Assembly (NCBI RefSeq): GCF_902506555.1
Contig: NZ_LR732707.1
Coordinates: 2,999,290-3,063,289 of the forward strand
Origin: Sphingorhabdus sp. 109
GTDB taxonomy: Bacteria; Pseudomonadota; Alphaproteobacteria; Sphingomonadales; Sphingomonadaceae
Direction: 5' to 3'
Length of the DNA: 64,000 nt
The translations under genes were made by a program, and so were the position numbers. Below, in pieces: positions 8,859-17,749 of the stretch. Each line of letters begins with the position of its first letter. Within the stretch, counting starts at the first letter, position 1. The notes under the pieces were generated by a model. It was not told the DNA's origin. It was given only the letters and a program-made list of their open reading frames with translations, and made no database searches.

Positions 8859-8876
8859 TTTAACCGGTCAGTTAAA
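8859..8876. promoter_or_regulatory. TTTAAC-CGGTCA-GTTAAA palindrome, putative operator
   Basis: A perfect 6-bp inverted repeat with a 6-base spacer lies 34 bases upstream of the thiolase start. It matches the architecture of 4345-4362 and suggests shared control of the two transcripts. Confidence 0.5.
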
Positions 8877-8910
8877 TTTTCGACTCTCAACCAACCAAAG
8901 GAAAAAGATT

Positions 8911-10083
8911 ATGGCAGAAGCCTATATTGTTGACGCGGTACGTACCGCTGGTGGTCGTCGCGGCGGTCGTTTGGCCGGTGTGCATCCGGTAGACTTGGGT
9001 GCTGCCACGCTTGACGCGATTGCCGACCGCAATGATTTCGATGCGAGCGCAATTGAAGACGTGATTACCGGCTGCGTCATGCAGGGCGGCGAACAGAGCG
9101 GCGATGTTGGCCGCAATGCTGTTCTCGCTTCCAAGCTTCCGGATAGCATTCCGTCGGTGTCCATCGACCGGCAGTGCGGTTCCTCGCAGCAGGCAATCCA
9201 GTTTGCCGCCCAGGGGGTCATGTCCGGCACGCAGGATATGGTGCTGGCCCACGGCATCGAAAGCATGACCCGTGTACCCATGGGGTCGACCTTCAAACTG
9301 TTCAAGGATGCCGGTCTCGGCACCAACAAGTCGGAACGTCTCGAAGAAGCCTATCCCGGCGTTCAGTTCAGCCAGTTCATGGGCGCGGAAATGATCGTCA
9401 AGAAATATGGTTTCTCGCGCGAGCAGCTCGACGAGTTCGCTCTGGAAAGCCACCAGAAGGCGATCAAGGCTGTTGAATCGGGTGCTTTTGACAATGAAAT
9501 CGTGCCGATCGAAATCGAAACCGCCGAGGGCAAGGAATTGCACAAGGTTGACGAGGGCATCCGCTTTGACGCCAGCATGGAAAGCATCGGCGGCGTTAAG
9601 GTTTTGCAGGAAGGAGGCGCGATCACCGCCGCCAATGCCAGCCAGATTTGCGACGGATCGAGTGCGGTTCTGGTCTGTTCCGAACAGGCGCTGAAAGACC
9701 ATGGTCTGACCCCGCGCGCACGGATCGTCAATCTGACCGTGACTGCCGGTGACCCGGTGATCATGCTCGAAGAACCCTTGTTCGCGACCGATCGCGCACT
9801 GGAGCGGGCCGGCATGAAAATCGGTGATATCGATCTCTATGAAGTGAACGAAGCCTTTGCGCCCGTGCCTCTCGCATGGCTCAAGCATGTCGGCGCGGAC
9901 CGGGCCAAGCTCAACGTTCGCGGCGGCGCGATCGCTCTGGGCCACCCGCTCGGCGCTTCGGGTAGCAAATTGATGGCTACCCTGCTCAACGCGCTGGAGC
10001 AGAGCGGTGGCAAATATGGCCTGCAGACGATGTGTGAAGGCGGCGGCCAGGCCAATGTCACGATTATCGAACGCCTCGGTTAA
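8911..10083 (+). CDS. Acetyl-CoA C-acyltransferase (thiolase)
   Basis: A 390-residue classical thiolase that cleaves 3-ketoacyl-CoA with CoA. The nucleophilic Cys is at residue 89 in DRQCGSSQQA, the His in GHPLGASG near 344, and the second Cys in MCEGGGQAN near 374. The start at 8911 has an AAAGGA site; an in-frame extension upstream would run through the operator region and is not credible. It heads a transcript that continues into the SDR, separated by a palindromic repeat. Confidence 0.93.
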   Translation: MAEAYIVDAVRTAGGRRGGRLAGVHPVDLGAATLDAIADRNDFDASAIEDVITGCVMQGGEQSGDVGRNAVLASKLPDSIPSVSIDRQCGSSQQAIQFAAQGVMSGTQDMVLAHGIESMTRVPMGSTFKLFKDAGLGTNKSERLEEAYPGVQFSQFMGAEMIVKKYGFSREQLDEFALESHQKAIKAVESGAFDNEIVPIEIETAEGKELHKVDEGIRFDASMESIGGVKVLQEGGAITAANASQICDGSSAVLVCSEQALKDHGLTPRARIVNLTVTAGDPVIMLEEPLFATDRALERAGMKIGDIDLYEVNEAFAPVPLAWLKHVGADRAKLNVRGGAIALGHPLGASGSKLMATLLNALEQSGGKYGLQTMCEGGGQANVTIIERLG

Positions 10084-10093
10084 TGGAAAATAT

Positions 10094-10122
10094 CGTCATC
10101 CTGAACCCGGTTCAGGATGACG
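10094..10122. repeat. Palindromic intergenic repeat (GTCATCCTGAAC type)
   Basis: A 13-bp perfect inverted repeat, CGTCATCCTGAAC-CCG-GTTCAGGATGACG, lies between the thiolase and SDR genes. A related but shorter hairpin is at 38367-38387. It has the form of the short palindromes scattered in sphingomonad genomes and may also attenuate transcription, though no T-run follows. Confidence 0.75.
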
Positions 10123-10145
10123 ACTGATAGAAGAAAGAGAAGATC

Positions 10146-10928
10146 ATGGAACTCAGCAGTAATATTTCAGCCGTCATCACCGGCGGTGCTTCCGGCCTCG
10201 GTGCGGCAACCGCCCGTCGCTTGGCTGCCAAGGGCGTCAAGGTTGCCCTGTTCGACCTAAACGAGGAAAAGGGCGAAGCACTGGCATCCGAACTCGGCGG
10301 TGTTTTCTGCAAGGTCAATGTGACCGAAGACGAGAGCGTCGACGCCGGCTTCGAAAAGGCCCGCGCCGCCAATGGCCAGGAACGCATCCTGGTGAACTGC
10401 GCCGGCATCGGCAATGCAATCAAGACCGTCAGCCGCTCCAAGGAAGACGGATCGATCAAACATTTCCCGCTCGACGCTTTCAATTTTGTCATCCAGGTCA
10501 ATCTCGTCGGAACGTTCCGCTGCATTGCCAAATCGGCGGCCGGCATGCTGACGCTGGATCCGATGGAAGACGGTGATCGTGGTGCAATGGTCAACACCGC
10601 ATCGGTCGCGGCTGAAGATGGCCAGATTGGTCAGGCGGCTTACTCCGCTTCCAAGGGCGGCGTTGTCGGCATGACCTTGCCGATCGCGCGTGACCTGTCC
10701 CGCGAGGGCATCCGTCTCAACACCATCCTGCCCGGTATTTTCGATACGCCGCTGCTCGCTGGCGCACCACAGAATGTGCGCGACGCTCTGGGCGCCATGG
10801 TCCCGCATCCGCCGCGCCTTGGCCAGCCAGACGAATATGCCGCGCTCGCGATGTGCATGATTGAAACGCAATATTTCAACGGCGAAGACGTCCGTCTGGA
10901 TGGCGCCATCCGGATGGCCCCCCGCTAA
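10146..10928 (+). CDS. Short-chain dehydrogenase, 3-hydroxyacyl-CoA dehydrogenase type II-like
   Basis: A 260-residue classical SDR. The NAD motif TGGASGLG is near residues 12-19, NCAGIG near 88, the catalytic Ser in NTASVAA, and YSASK near 166. The segment ITGGASGLGAATARRLAAKG and the C-terminal GEDVRLDGAIRM resemble HSD17B10-type enzymes that oxidise 3-hydroxyacyl-CoA or hydroxysteroids. Its position between a thiolase and a crotonase fits the third step of beta-oxidation. Confidence 0.88.
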   Translation: MELSSNISAVITGGASGLGAATARRLAAKGVKVALFDLNEEKGEALASELGGVFCKVNVTEDESVDAGFEKARAANGQERILVNCAGIGNAIKTVSRSKEDGSIKHFPLDAFNFVIQVNLVGTFRCIAKSAAGMLTLDPMEDGDRGAMVNTASVAAEDGQIGQAAYSASKGGVVGMTLPIARDLSREGIRLNTILPGIFDTPLLAGAPQNVRDALGAMVPHPPRLGQPDEYAALAMCMIETQYFNGEDVRLDGAIRMAPR

Positions 10929-10942
10929 AAAACCGAACCATC

Positions 10943-10972
10943 AAGGGCTGCGAGAAACTCGCAGCCCTTTTT
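10943..10972 (+). terminator. Rho-independent terminator after the SDR
   Basis: A perfect 12-bp stem, AAGGGCTGCGAG-AAA-CTCGCAGCCCTT, ends in a T-run. It lies about 20 bases before the next gene start. Confidence 0.92.
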
Positions 10973-10991
10973 GTATCTGATGGAGAAGCTC

Positions 10992-11864
10992 GTGACCGAA
11001 TATACGCAGATCCTTTACGACGTCGCCGACAATATCGCGACGATCACGATCAACCGCCCTGAAAAGATGAACGCTTTTACCGGCACGATGATGAAGGAAA
11101 TGATCGACGCTTTCGACCGGATTGATGCCGATGATGATGTCCGTGCGGTCGTGGTTACCGGTGCCGGGGATCGCGCCTTTTGCGCCGGGGCCGATCTGAC
11201 CCCCGAACATGGTGGTGGACCCTTTGCCAGCGCCGATCCGGTGGAGGATTATTCCGATCCGCGCGTGCGTGACGGTGGCGGGTTGCTGGTGCTGCGTATC
11301 TATCAATGTCTCAAGCCGGTAATCGGCGCGATCAACGGTGTCGCCGTCGGCGTCGGTGCCACGATGTTGTTGCCGATGGATATGCGGCTTGCGAGCGAGG
11401 GCGCGCGCTTCGGTTTTGTCTTTGCCCGTCGCGGCATTGCACCGGATGGCGCGGCCAGCTGGTTCCTGCCCAATCTGGTCGGCCGGGCACAGGCGCTGGA
11501 ATGGTGTATGACCGGACGTGTGTTCGACTCGGCCGAAGCGATCAAAGGCGGTCTCGTCCGTTCGCTGCACAAGCCGGAAGATGTGTTGCCCGCCGCATAT
11601 GCCCTGGCGCGCGAGATTGTCGACAATACGGCGCCGGTTTCGATCGCCGTCACCCGGCAGATGCTGTGGCAATTACCGGCCGCGGGACATCCGATGGAGG
11701 CGCATAAGGTCGACAGTCGGATTATCTACAATCGGGCCAAATCTGCCGACGCAAAAGAGGGTATCACAAGCTTTCTGGAGAAGCGCAGTCCGGACTATCC
11801 GGATAAAGTGTCGAGCGACTTGCCAGACAGCTTCCCATGGTGGAAAGAACCTGTCTATAAGTGA
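10992..11864 (+). CDS. Enoyl-CoA hydratase/isomerase family protein (crotonase fold)
   Basis: A 290-residue crotonase. The oxyanion-hole motif FCAGADL is near residue 65. The usual catalytic Glu pair is absent: the positions read ATMLLPMD (Thr) and GFVFARRG (Phe). The loop IAPDGAASWFLP supplies an Asp as candidate acid, a pattern of a separate EchA-like subgroup. I chose the GTG at 10992 because TGGAGAAG precedes it; an ATG at 10980 has no ribosome site and abuts the terminator T-run. Its transcript must start within or after that terminator, or arise by read-through. Confidence 0.82.
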   Translation: MTEYTQILYDVADNIATITINRPEKMNAFTGTMMKEMIDAFDRIDADDDVRAVVVTGAGDRAFCAGADLTPEHGGGPFASADPVEDYSDPRVRDGGGLLVLRIYQCLKPVIGAINGVAVGVGATMLLPMDMRLASEGARFGFVFARRGIAPDGAASWFLPNLVGRAQALEWCMTGRVFDSAEAIKGGLVRSLHKPEDVLPAAYALAREIVDNTAPVSIAVTRQMLWQLPAAGHPMEAHKVDSRIIYNRAKSADAKEGITSFLEKRSPDYPDKVSSDLPDSFPWWKEPVYK

Positions 11865-11900
11865 CAGATTAGTGACATAGTGCGTCAAAGGGGAAGACGA

Positions 11901-12533
11901 ATGCCAACCAATAAAATGGGGGCCAAGGAGAGTGAAGCAGGGGCGCGGGACAAGCTGATCGAAACCGCGAGCCAGATCATGCGCAAGGGCGACACGATCG
12001 ATATTTCCTTCAGCGAACTGTCCGTTCTGTCGGGCCTCAACAGCGCGCTCGTCAAATATTATTTCGGCAACAAGGATGGCTTGCTCGAAGCGATCCTCGA
12101 GCGCGACATGGACAATATTCTGGAGCAGGTGGGTCTGCTGATCAAGAAGGACTGGCCGCCGGAGGACAAGCTGCGTCACCATATCGGCGCGGTAATCGAT
12201 ACCTATTATGAATTTCCTTATCTGAACCGGCTGACCATGCGGCTGATTCGCGAACTGCCACCGGAAGGGGCGCGTAAAATTGCCGACAAATATCTGAAGC
12301 CGCTCTCTGAGGCCTATAATATTTTTGTTGGAGAAGGCATCAAGTCGGGGGTGTTTCGCGAAGTCGACCCCGACCTGTTCTATTCCGCTGTAACCGGTTC
12401 GGCTGATCGGTTCTTTACCGGCAAGCTGGTGTGGAAATATTGCTATGGCCGGGAGGATTTTGACGAGCGGATGCGCGATGCTTATCGCGAGCAGACGGTC
12501 GACCTGATCATGTCGGGGATTCTCAAACAATAA
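11901..12533 (+). CDS. TetR/AcrR-family transcriptional regulator
   Basis: A 210-residue one-component regulator. The N-terminal HTH spans about residues 18-62 (ETASQIMRKGDTIDISFSELSVLSGLNSALVKYYFGNKDGLL), with an unusual insertion-free form of the TetR helix pair, followed by an all-helical ligand domain. The start at 11901 follows AGGGGAAG; a GTG at 11880 is possible but lacks a site. It sits in the middle of the catabolic region and is the natural candidate to bind the TTTAAC palindromes at 4345 and 8859. Confidence 0.85.
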   Translation: MPTNKMGAKESEAGARDKLIETASQIMRKGDTIDISFSELSVLSGLNSALVKYYFGNKDGLLEAILERDMDNILEQVGLLIKKDWPPEDKLRHHIGAVIDTYYEFPYLNRLTMRLIRELPPEGARKIADKYLKPLSEAYNIFVGEGIKSGVFREVDPDLFYSAVTGSADRFFTGKLVWKYCYGREDFDERMRDAYREQTVDLIMSGILKQ

Positions 12534-12554
12534 CCAGCGCTAGGGGGCGATCAC

Positions 12555-13535
12555 ATGAGCAAGGCTGCGGGACTATTCGGACTGGCTTTATCACTGGCAA
12601 TCGCTCCGCCGGCCCTCGCCCATGGCAGCAAGGCGGCAGAGACCCCGTCCCACGGCCCGGTGATGAGCGCCGATCAGATCTATTCGGCCTTCGGCTGGGA
12701 TTTTGACACGGTCGAGATCAAAACCCAGAAAGTAGCCGACGGACTCTATGTCCTGTTCGGGCTCGGCGGCAATATCGCGGTGTCGGTCGGCAGGGACGGC
12801 ACATTGATCGTCGATGACCAGTTCCCGCAGCTGATGCCGAAGATCAAGGCGGCGTTGAAGGAAATCGGCAGCGAAGGCGTCGATTTCGTCGTCAATACCC
12901 ACTGGCATTTTGACCATGCCGACGGAAATATGACGTTGGGTAAGGACGGTAGCTGGATCGTCAGCCAGTCCAACAGCCGGGCGATGATGCTGGACGACCA
13001 GGTCGTCAATTTCGGACCCTTTGCCGGCGAACAGAAAGCCTATCCCGAACATGCCCTGTCCGACATCACCTTTGACCGGACCATGCAGTTTCATATCAAC
13101 GGCCAGAAGATCGACCTGCTGCACGTCGGCCCGGCGCACACCAACGGCGATACGGCGGTCCTCTTCCGCGGGACGAATGCCGTCCATCTCGGCGATGTTT
13201 TCAACAATAGCGGCTATCCCTTCATCGACGCCGACAATGGTGGCGACCTCGCGGGCATGATCGCTTTCTGTCAGGCGGTCCATGATACGATCGACGATGA
13301 TACGATCGTCATCCCGGGGCACGGTCCGGTCACAGACCGCGCCAGGCTGGCCCGCTATATCGAGGTGCTGACCATCATCCAGGGCCGCGTGCAGGCGCTG
13401 ATCGACGATGGCAAAAGCCTGGCGGAAATCATGGCCGCAAAACCGACGGCGGACTTCGATGAGGAATTCCAAGCCAACGAGATGATGCTGCCAAGCTTCC
13501 TCAGCCGTGTTTACGCCAGTCTGACGCGGGAATGA
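12555..13535 (+). CDS. Secreted metallo-beta-lactamase-fold hydrolase
   Basis: A 326-residue MBL-fold protein with a signal peptide (residues 1-22, ending ALA-HG), so periplasmic. The zinc motif THWHFDHADGN is near residues 115-125, then GPAHTNGDT near 195, a metal-bridging Asp in HLGDVF, and PGHGP near 255. This resembles the cyclase/quinoprotein-relay-type hydrolases rather than beta-lactamases. The substrate is unknown. It overlaps the next gene by 4 bases (ATGA). Confidence 0.85.
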   Translation: MSKAAGLFGLALSLAIAPPALAHGSKAAETPSHGPVMSADQIYSAFGWDFDTVEIKTQKVADGLYVLFGLGGNIAVSVGRDGTLIVDDQFPQLMPKIKAALKEIGSEGVDFVVNTHWHFDHADGNMTLGKDGSWIVSQSNSRAMMLDDQVVNFGPFAGEQKAYPEHALSDITFDRTMQFHINGQKIDLLHVGPAHTNGDTAVLFRGTNAVHLGDVFNNSGYPFIDADNGGDLAGMIAFCQAVHDTIDDDTIVIPGHGPVTDRARLARYIEVLTIIQGRVQALIDDGKSLAEIMAAKPTADFDEEFQANEMMLPSFLSRVYASLTRE

Positions 13536-14026
13536 TAAGCGCTGCGACTTCCGCAGTCGCTTTTGCGATGGCCTTGACAGTAACTGCGCCAATGAATGCT
13601 CAACCCGATCTCGTTGGCAATTATCTCTGCACGATCGTGGAAAAAGCTTCCATCGCGACAACGCATTTGGAAGGCGCTCCGCCTCCCAAGGCTTTTATCG
13701 ATGATCAATTGCCGACGCGCTTCGGGTTACGAATTACCAGCGACGACGAGAATCCAGCCACCTATAAAATGGCCGAAATTCGTTATCAGGGGCCCGATCT
13801 AGATCCAATTGAGTGGCATACCGAAAATAGCGTTCTGCATAGCGTTTATGTTGGAGACGGCGTCACATTCAAAGCATCAGACAGCGAAGCATTTGTGACC
13901 TTCCATGCGACTGTGCATTCAAACGAGGATGGTGATTTTTCTTTCCATCATGCTGGCTTCGAATGGGCGGGCGGCGAAGATGGCCATTTGTCCATCCGCT
14001 GGGGGCGTTGCAAAAAACTTCAATAA
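13532..14026 (+). CDS. Secreted hypothetical protein
   Basis: A 164-residue protein I do not recognise. It has a signal peptide ending near MNAQ-PD, then a small beta-rich domain with two cysteines (C33 in NYLCTIVE and C160 in WGRCKKLQ) that could form a disulfide. Its start overlaps the stop of the periplasmic MBL protein, so the two are coupled and probably exported together. GC is lower and codon use less biased than in the neighbours. Confidence 0.65.
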   Translation: MISAATSAVAFAMALTVTAPMNAQPDLVGNYLCTIVEKASIATTHLEGAPPPKAFIDDQLPTRFGLRITSDDENPATYKMAEIRYQGPDLDPIEWHTENSVLHSVYVGDGVTFKASDSEAFVTFHATVHSNEDGDFSFHHAGFEWAGGEDGHLSIRWGRCKKLQ

Positions 14027-14062
14027 GTTTTCAGCATTTGGCCGCCCGCCATCAAGGGATGG

Positions 14063-14953
14063 CTATTCCGCCGCTTCGCCTTCCGGTTCCAACTTGTCCT
14101 GTGTGCGCAATTCGAAATCGCTCGCATCGTGCCTCTCGCGCAGCTGGTCTTCGAGATCACCCCAGGCGCGGTTGACCATCTTGCCGCGCTGCACCGCCGG
14201 CCGCTCGCCGATCATGTCGGTCCAGCGGTTCATATGCTTGTAGGAAGCGGTGTCGAGAAATTCGGCGGCTTCGTAGACGACATTCTTGACCAGCGCGCCA
14301 TACCAGGGCCAGATCGCGATATCGGCGATGCTATATTCGTCGCCGGCCATATATTCATTGTCGGCGAGATGGCGGTCGAGCACGTCGAGCTGGCGTTTGA
14401 CCTCCATCGCGAAGCGGTCGATGCAATATTCGATCTTCACCGGTGCATAGGCATAGAAATGGCCAAAACCGCCGCCGAGATAGGGGGCGCTGCCCATTTG
14501 CCAGAACAGCCAGTTGAGCGCTTCGGTGCGCTTGTTGTGATCGCTGGGGAGGAATGTACCGAATTTCTCGGCAAGATAGAGCAGCATCGAGCCGGATTCG
14601 AAAAGCCGCGTCGGTGTGTCGGTGCTATGATCCATCAGCGCCGGGATCTTGCTGTTCGGGTTGATGTCGACAAAACCGCTGCCGAACTGGTCGCCTTCGC
14701 TAATATTGATGAAATAGGCGTCATATTCCGCGCCCTTGTGGCCCAGCGCCAGCAGTTCCTCGAGCATGACGGTGACCTTCACGCCATTCGGCGTTGCCAT
14801 CGAATAGAGCTGCAGTGGGTGCTCGCCGACTGGCAGCTCGACGTCTTTGGTCGGGCCGGCGATCGGGCGGTTAATATTGGCGAAGCGGCCGCCATTGGCC
14901 TTGTCCCATTTCCAGACTTTCGGGGGCGTGTAATCGGGCAGATTGTCGGTCAT
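14063..14953 (-). CDS. yghU: Glutathione S-transferase family protein, YghU type
   Basis: A 296-residue GST. The N-terminal extension (residues 1-45) and the thioredoxin-fold core with LYSMATPNGVKVTVMLEE near 48-65 and the glutathione gamma-site NPNSKIPALMD and ESGSMLLYLAE match the YghU/YfcG disulfide-bond oxidoreductase group. These enzymes bind two glutathiones and reduce disulfides. It is the last gene of the minus-strand acyl-CoA operon, 114 bases after the DUF1330 gene, and may detoxify reactive intermediates. AAGGA precedes the start. Confidence 0.88.
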   Translation of the reverse strand: MTDNLPDYTPPKVWKWDKANGGRFANINRPIAGPTKDVELPVGEHPLQLYSMATPNGVKVTVMLEELLALGHKGAEYDAYFINISEGDQFGSGFVDINPNSKIPALMDHSTDTPTRLFESGSMLLYLAEKFGTFLPSDHNKRTEALNWLFWQMGSAPYLGGGFGHFYAYAPVKIEYCIDRFAMEVKRQLDVLDRHLADNEYMAGDEYSIADIAIWPWYGALVKNVVYEAAEFLDTASYKHMNRWTDMIGERPAVQRGKMVNRAWGDLEDQLRERHDASDFELRTQDKLEPEGEAAE

Positions 14954-15067
14954 GGATCATTCCTTTTTGGATTGGCCGTTGTTGCTCTGGACAAGCGGTA
15001 GCATTTGCAACCGAACCGATCACGCAAGTTTTTCTGCGTCCGCTCCAAGCGGACTTTTGGTCGCAGC

Positions 15068-15385
15068 CTAGTCGCGCGGCGGAATGCTGTGCACCATGGT
15101 CAGGAACTGCAGCGTCGTGCCGGCGCGGCGATGCTCGGACAGAGCCTGATAATCGGGATCCTTATACCAGGCCGTGGCCGCCGTTTCGTTGGGGAAGCGG
15201 AACATCACCACCCGGCCTTCGGGCGGAGCTGCGCCTTCGAAGGTGACACTGCCGTCATCATAAGTAATGAACTCCCCGCCATGCCGTTTGAGGATCGGAA
15301 AAAATCCCTTTTCATATTCGCGATATTTCGCCGCGTCCTGGACGGTGAAATTGGCGACGACATGGACGGGTTGTGCGGTCATCAT
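15068..15385 (-). CDS. DUF1330 family protein
   Basis: A 105-residue protein of the DUF1330 family, a dimeric alpha-beta barrel fold of unknown reaction. The family signature is seen in YREYEKGFFPILKRHGGEFI and in VVMFRFPNETAATAWYKDPDYQ. It starts 7 bases after the acyl-CoA dehydrogenase stop with an AGGA site, so it belongs to the operon. A role as a small isomerase or cyclase-like helper in the pathway is only a guess. Confidence 0.85.
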   Translation of the reverse strand: MMTAQPVHVVANFTVQDAAKYREYEKGFFPILKRHGGEFITYDDGSVTFEGAAPPEGRVVMFRFPNETAATAWYKDPDYQALSEHRRAGTTLQFLTMVHSIPPRD

Positions 15386-15392
15386 CTGTTTC

Positions 15393-16589
15393 CTAGTTCA
15401 TTTCCGCGAAGGTCTTGTCTTTGTCTACCCGCACATCCTGCGGCAGGCCCAGCACCCGTTCGGCGATGATATTTTTCAGGATCTCGTCGGTACCGCCGGC
15501 GATTCTCAGGCCCGGCGCCCACATGAAGCTTTCCTGGAAAATCGCATCGGACGGCGCTTCGTCCTTGTCGACGATCAGGCCGAAATGGTCCTGCATCTCG
15601 ATCGCGCTGTTGCAGATATCCTGCAGATGGTTGGCGTTGATGATCTTGCCGATGGCATTTTCCGGACCTGGTGTTTCACCACGCGACAGAGCGGTCTGGG
15701 TGCGGAATTTGGTCAGCTTGTAACCCTGCGCCGCGACATACCAGTCGGCCAGTTTGGCGCGGAAGGCTTGGTCGGACAATGTGCCGGCGGAGCGCGCATA
15801 ATCCATGATTTCCTTCCAGTCGGGACCCGGTGAACCACCAACTGCGAGCCGTTCGTTCATCAGGGTGACGAGCGCGACCTTCCAGCCCATGCCGGGCTCG
15901 CCGAGCCGGTCGCTGTCGGGAATGCGGACATCGGTGAAATAGACCTCGTTAAATTCCTTGCCGCCGGACGCCTGATGGATCGGCCGCACATCGACGCCCT
16001 TCTGCTTCATGTCGACGATGAACATGGTCAGGCCCTTGTGCTTGGGCACATTGGGGTCGGTACGGACCAGAAGGATACCATAATCGGAATAATGGGCACC
16101 GGAAGTCCACACTTTCTGACCATTTATGACCCATTCGTCGCCATCTTTGACCGCTTTTGTCTTGAGACCGGCAACATCCGACCCGGCTGCCGGCTCGGAA
16201 AAGAGCTGGCACCAGATTTCCTCGCCCATCAGGGCTTTCTGGACATAGCGTTTCTTATGCTCGTCCGATCCGAAGGCAATCACCGTCGGCACGCACATCC
16301 CGAGGCCGATTGCGAACGGGCCGGTCGGCGCGTCAAATTTGGCTTCTTCCTGGCCCCAGATGACCTGTTGCATCACGGTGCCGCCGCGGCCGCCCATTTC
16401 CTTGGGCCAGGTGATCTGCGCAAAGCCGCCTTCCGCCTTGGTCTTCTGCCAGGCCTTGGCGCGCTCGAGAAAATCCTCGCGGCCAACCGAACGCAAGGCG
16501 CCCGGCGTCTTGGGCTTGAGATGCTGCGAGAGAAAGGCGTTCGCTTCGGCGCGAAATTCTGCTTCTTCTGGTGTGTCGTTGAAATCCAT
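15393..16589 (-). CDS. Acyl-CoA dehydrogenase (large partner of a pair)
   Basis: A 398-residue FAD-dependent acyl-CoA dehydrogenase of the FadE29-like group. The flavin and substrate motifs are CQLFSEPAAGSDVAGL near 130, WVINGQKVWTSGAHYSDYGILLVRTD near 153-180, and the C-terminal IAGGTDEILKNIIAERVLGLP. It is 12 bases from a second, shorter dehydrogenase. Such adjacent pairs form alpha2beta2 enzymes that dehydrogenate bulky, ring-bearing acyl-CoAs in steroid side-chain degradation (ChsE-type); that comparison is the basis for suggesting a bulky substrate here. Confidence 0.9.
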   Translation of the reverse strand: MDFNDTPEEAEFRAEANAFLSQHLKPKTPGALRSVGREDFLERAKAWQKTKAEGGFAQITWPKEMGGRGGTVMQQVIWGQEEAKFDAPTGPFAIGLGMCVPTVIAFGSDEHKKRYVQKALMGEEIWCQLFSEPAAGSDVAGLKTKAVKDGDEWVINGQKVWTSGAHYSDYGILLVRTDPNVPKHKGLTMFIVDMKQKGVDVRPIHQASGGKEFNEVYFTDVRIPDSDRLGEPGMGWKVALVTLMNERLAVGGSPGPDWKEIMDYARSAGTLSDQAFRAKLADWYVAAQGYKLTKFRTQTALSRGETPGPENAIGKIINANHLQDICNSAIEMQDHFGLIVDKDEAPSDAIFQESFMWAPGLRIAGGTDEILKNIIAERVLGLPQDVRVDKDKTFAEMN

Positions 16590-16601
16590 GTCTAATTCCT
16601 T

Positions 16602-17714
16602 CTAACCATTTTTCGCTTCGAGCGCGCTGACCAGCTTCTCTTTCCAGACCGCCGGGCTGCCCGCCTGCACGGCCAGCAATTTGGCGCGGCGGTAGAAGAG
16701 GTGGCAATCCACTTCCCAGGTGAAGCCCATGCCGCCGTGGGTCTGGATATTCTCTTTCGAGGCAAACCAGTAGGCCTCCGAGGCCGCGACCCGGGCGGCC
16801 GCTGCCGCTTCGGGCAGCTCGGCGGCGTCGCTCGACAGCGCCCATGCGCCATAATAAGCGTTGGAGCGGGCGACTTCATTCTTCACATACATGTCGGCCA
16901 GCTTGTGCTTGATTGCCTGGTTGCCGCCAATGGCGCGGCCGAATGCGACGCGTTCCTTGGCATAGTCATTGGCCATTTCGAGGCAGCGCGACGCGCCGCC
17001 CAGTTGTTCGAAAGCGAGCAAGACCGCTGCCCGGTCGTTGATCTGGTCGAGCAGCGCCATGCCATTGCCCGCTTCGCCGAGAAGCTCGGCTGATGCGCCG
17101 TCGAAACTGATCGTCGCATGGCTGCGCGTCGGTTCGAGCGTCTTGACCGGTTCGCGCGATACGCCGCTCTGGTTGAGGTCGACAATGACGAGGCTCTCGC
17201 CGCTGCCGTCCTTCACCAGCACGATGGCGTGGGTGGCGATATCGCCATCGGTGACAGGGATTTTCTTGCCGGAGATCACGCCGTCCTTCAGCCGCGTGGC
17301 AATAGTGCCGGCCTTGATCTCGCCCGGCCCTTCGCTGACCGCAATGCAGCCGATCAGGCTGCCGTCGGCCACTTTTGGTAGCAATTGCGATTTCTGCTCG
17401 TCGCTGCCCGCCAGTTTTAGCGCCTCGGCAAAGAAATAGGCCGATGACCCGAACGGAACCGGCGCCAGCACGCGGCCCAGTTCCTCGGCAATCACGCAAA
17501 GCTCGAGCATGCCGAGACCAAGCCCGCCATATTCTTCGGGGATCGCTGCGCCGAGCCAGCCCATTTCGACAATCTGCTTCCAGACGCCTTCATTGTGGCT
17601 CTTGCTGTCATCGTCCAGCACTTCGCGGACATGCGCGGTGGTGCATTGGGCTTCCAGAAACTTGCGCGCTTCGTCTCGAAGAAACTTTTGATCGTCGGAA
17701 AAATCAAAATTCAT
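16602..17714 (-). CDS. Acyl-CoA dehydrogenase (small partner of a pair)
   Basis: A 370-residue acyl-CoA dehydrogenase of the FadE28-like group. The C-terminal block NIQTHGGMGFTWEVDCHLFYRRAKLL is typical of the partner that supplies the catalytic Glu (in GFTWE) in heteromeric dehydrogenases. The mid-domain is more divergent than in the partner gene downstream. It follows the CoA-transferase by 35 bases with a GATGAGG site. Confidence 0.88.
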   Translation of the reverse strand: MNFDFSDDQKFLRDEARKFLEAQCTTAHVREVLDDDSKSHNEGVWKQIVEMGWLGAAIPEEYGGLGLGMLELCVIAEELGRVLAPVPFGSSAYFFAEALKLAGSDEQKSQLLPKVADGSLIGCIAVSEGPGEIKAGTIATRLKDGVISGKKIPVTDGDIATHAIVLVKDGSGESLVIVDLNQSGVSREPVKTLEPTRSHATISFDGASAELLGEAGNGMALLDQINDRAAVLLAFEQLGGASRCLEMANDYAKERVAFGRAIGGNQAIKHKLADMYVKNEVARSNAYYGAWALSSDAAELPEAAAAARVAASEAYWFASKENIQTHGGMGFTWEVDCHLFYRRAKLLAVQAGSPAVWKEKLVSALEAKNG

Positions 17715-17749
17715 GGTTCAGGCCTCATCCCGTTGTTTATATTATTATA

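Noticed and set aside
8887-9945. Minus-strand open frame opposite the thiolase (352 codons)
   Set aside because: No recognisable motif, and the thiolase active-site residues are intact on the plus strand.
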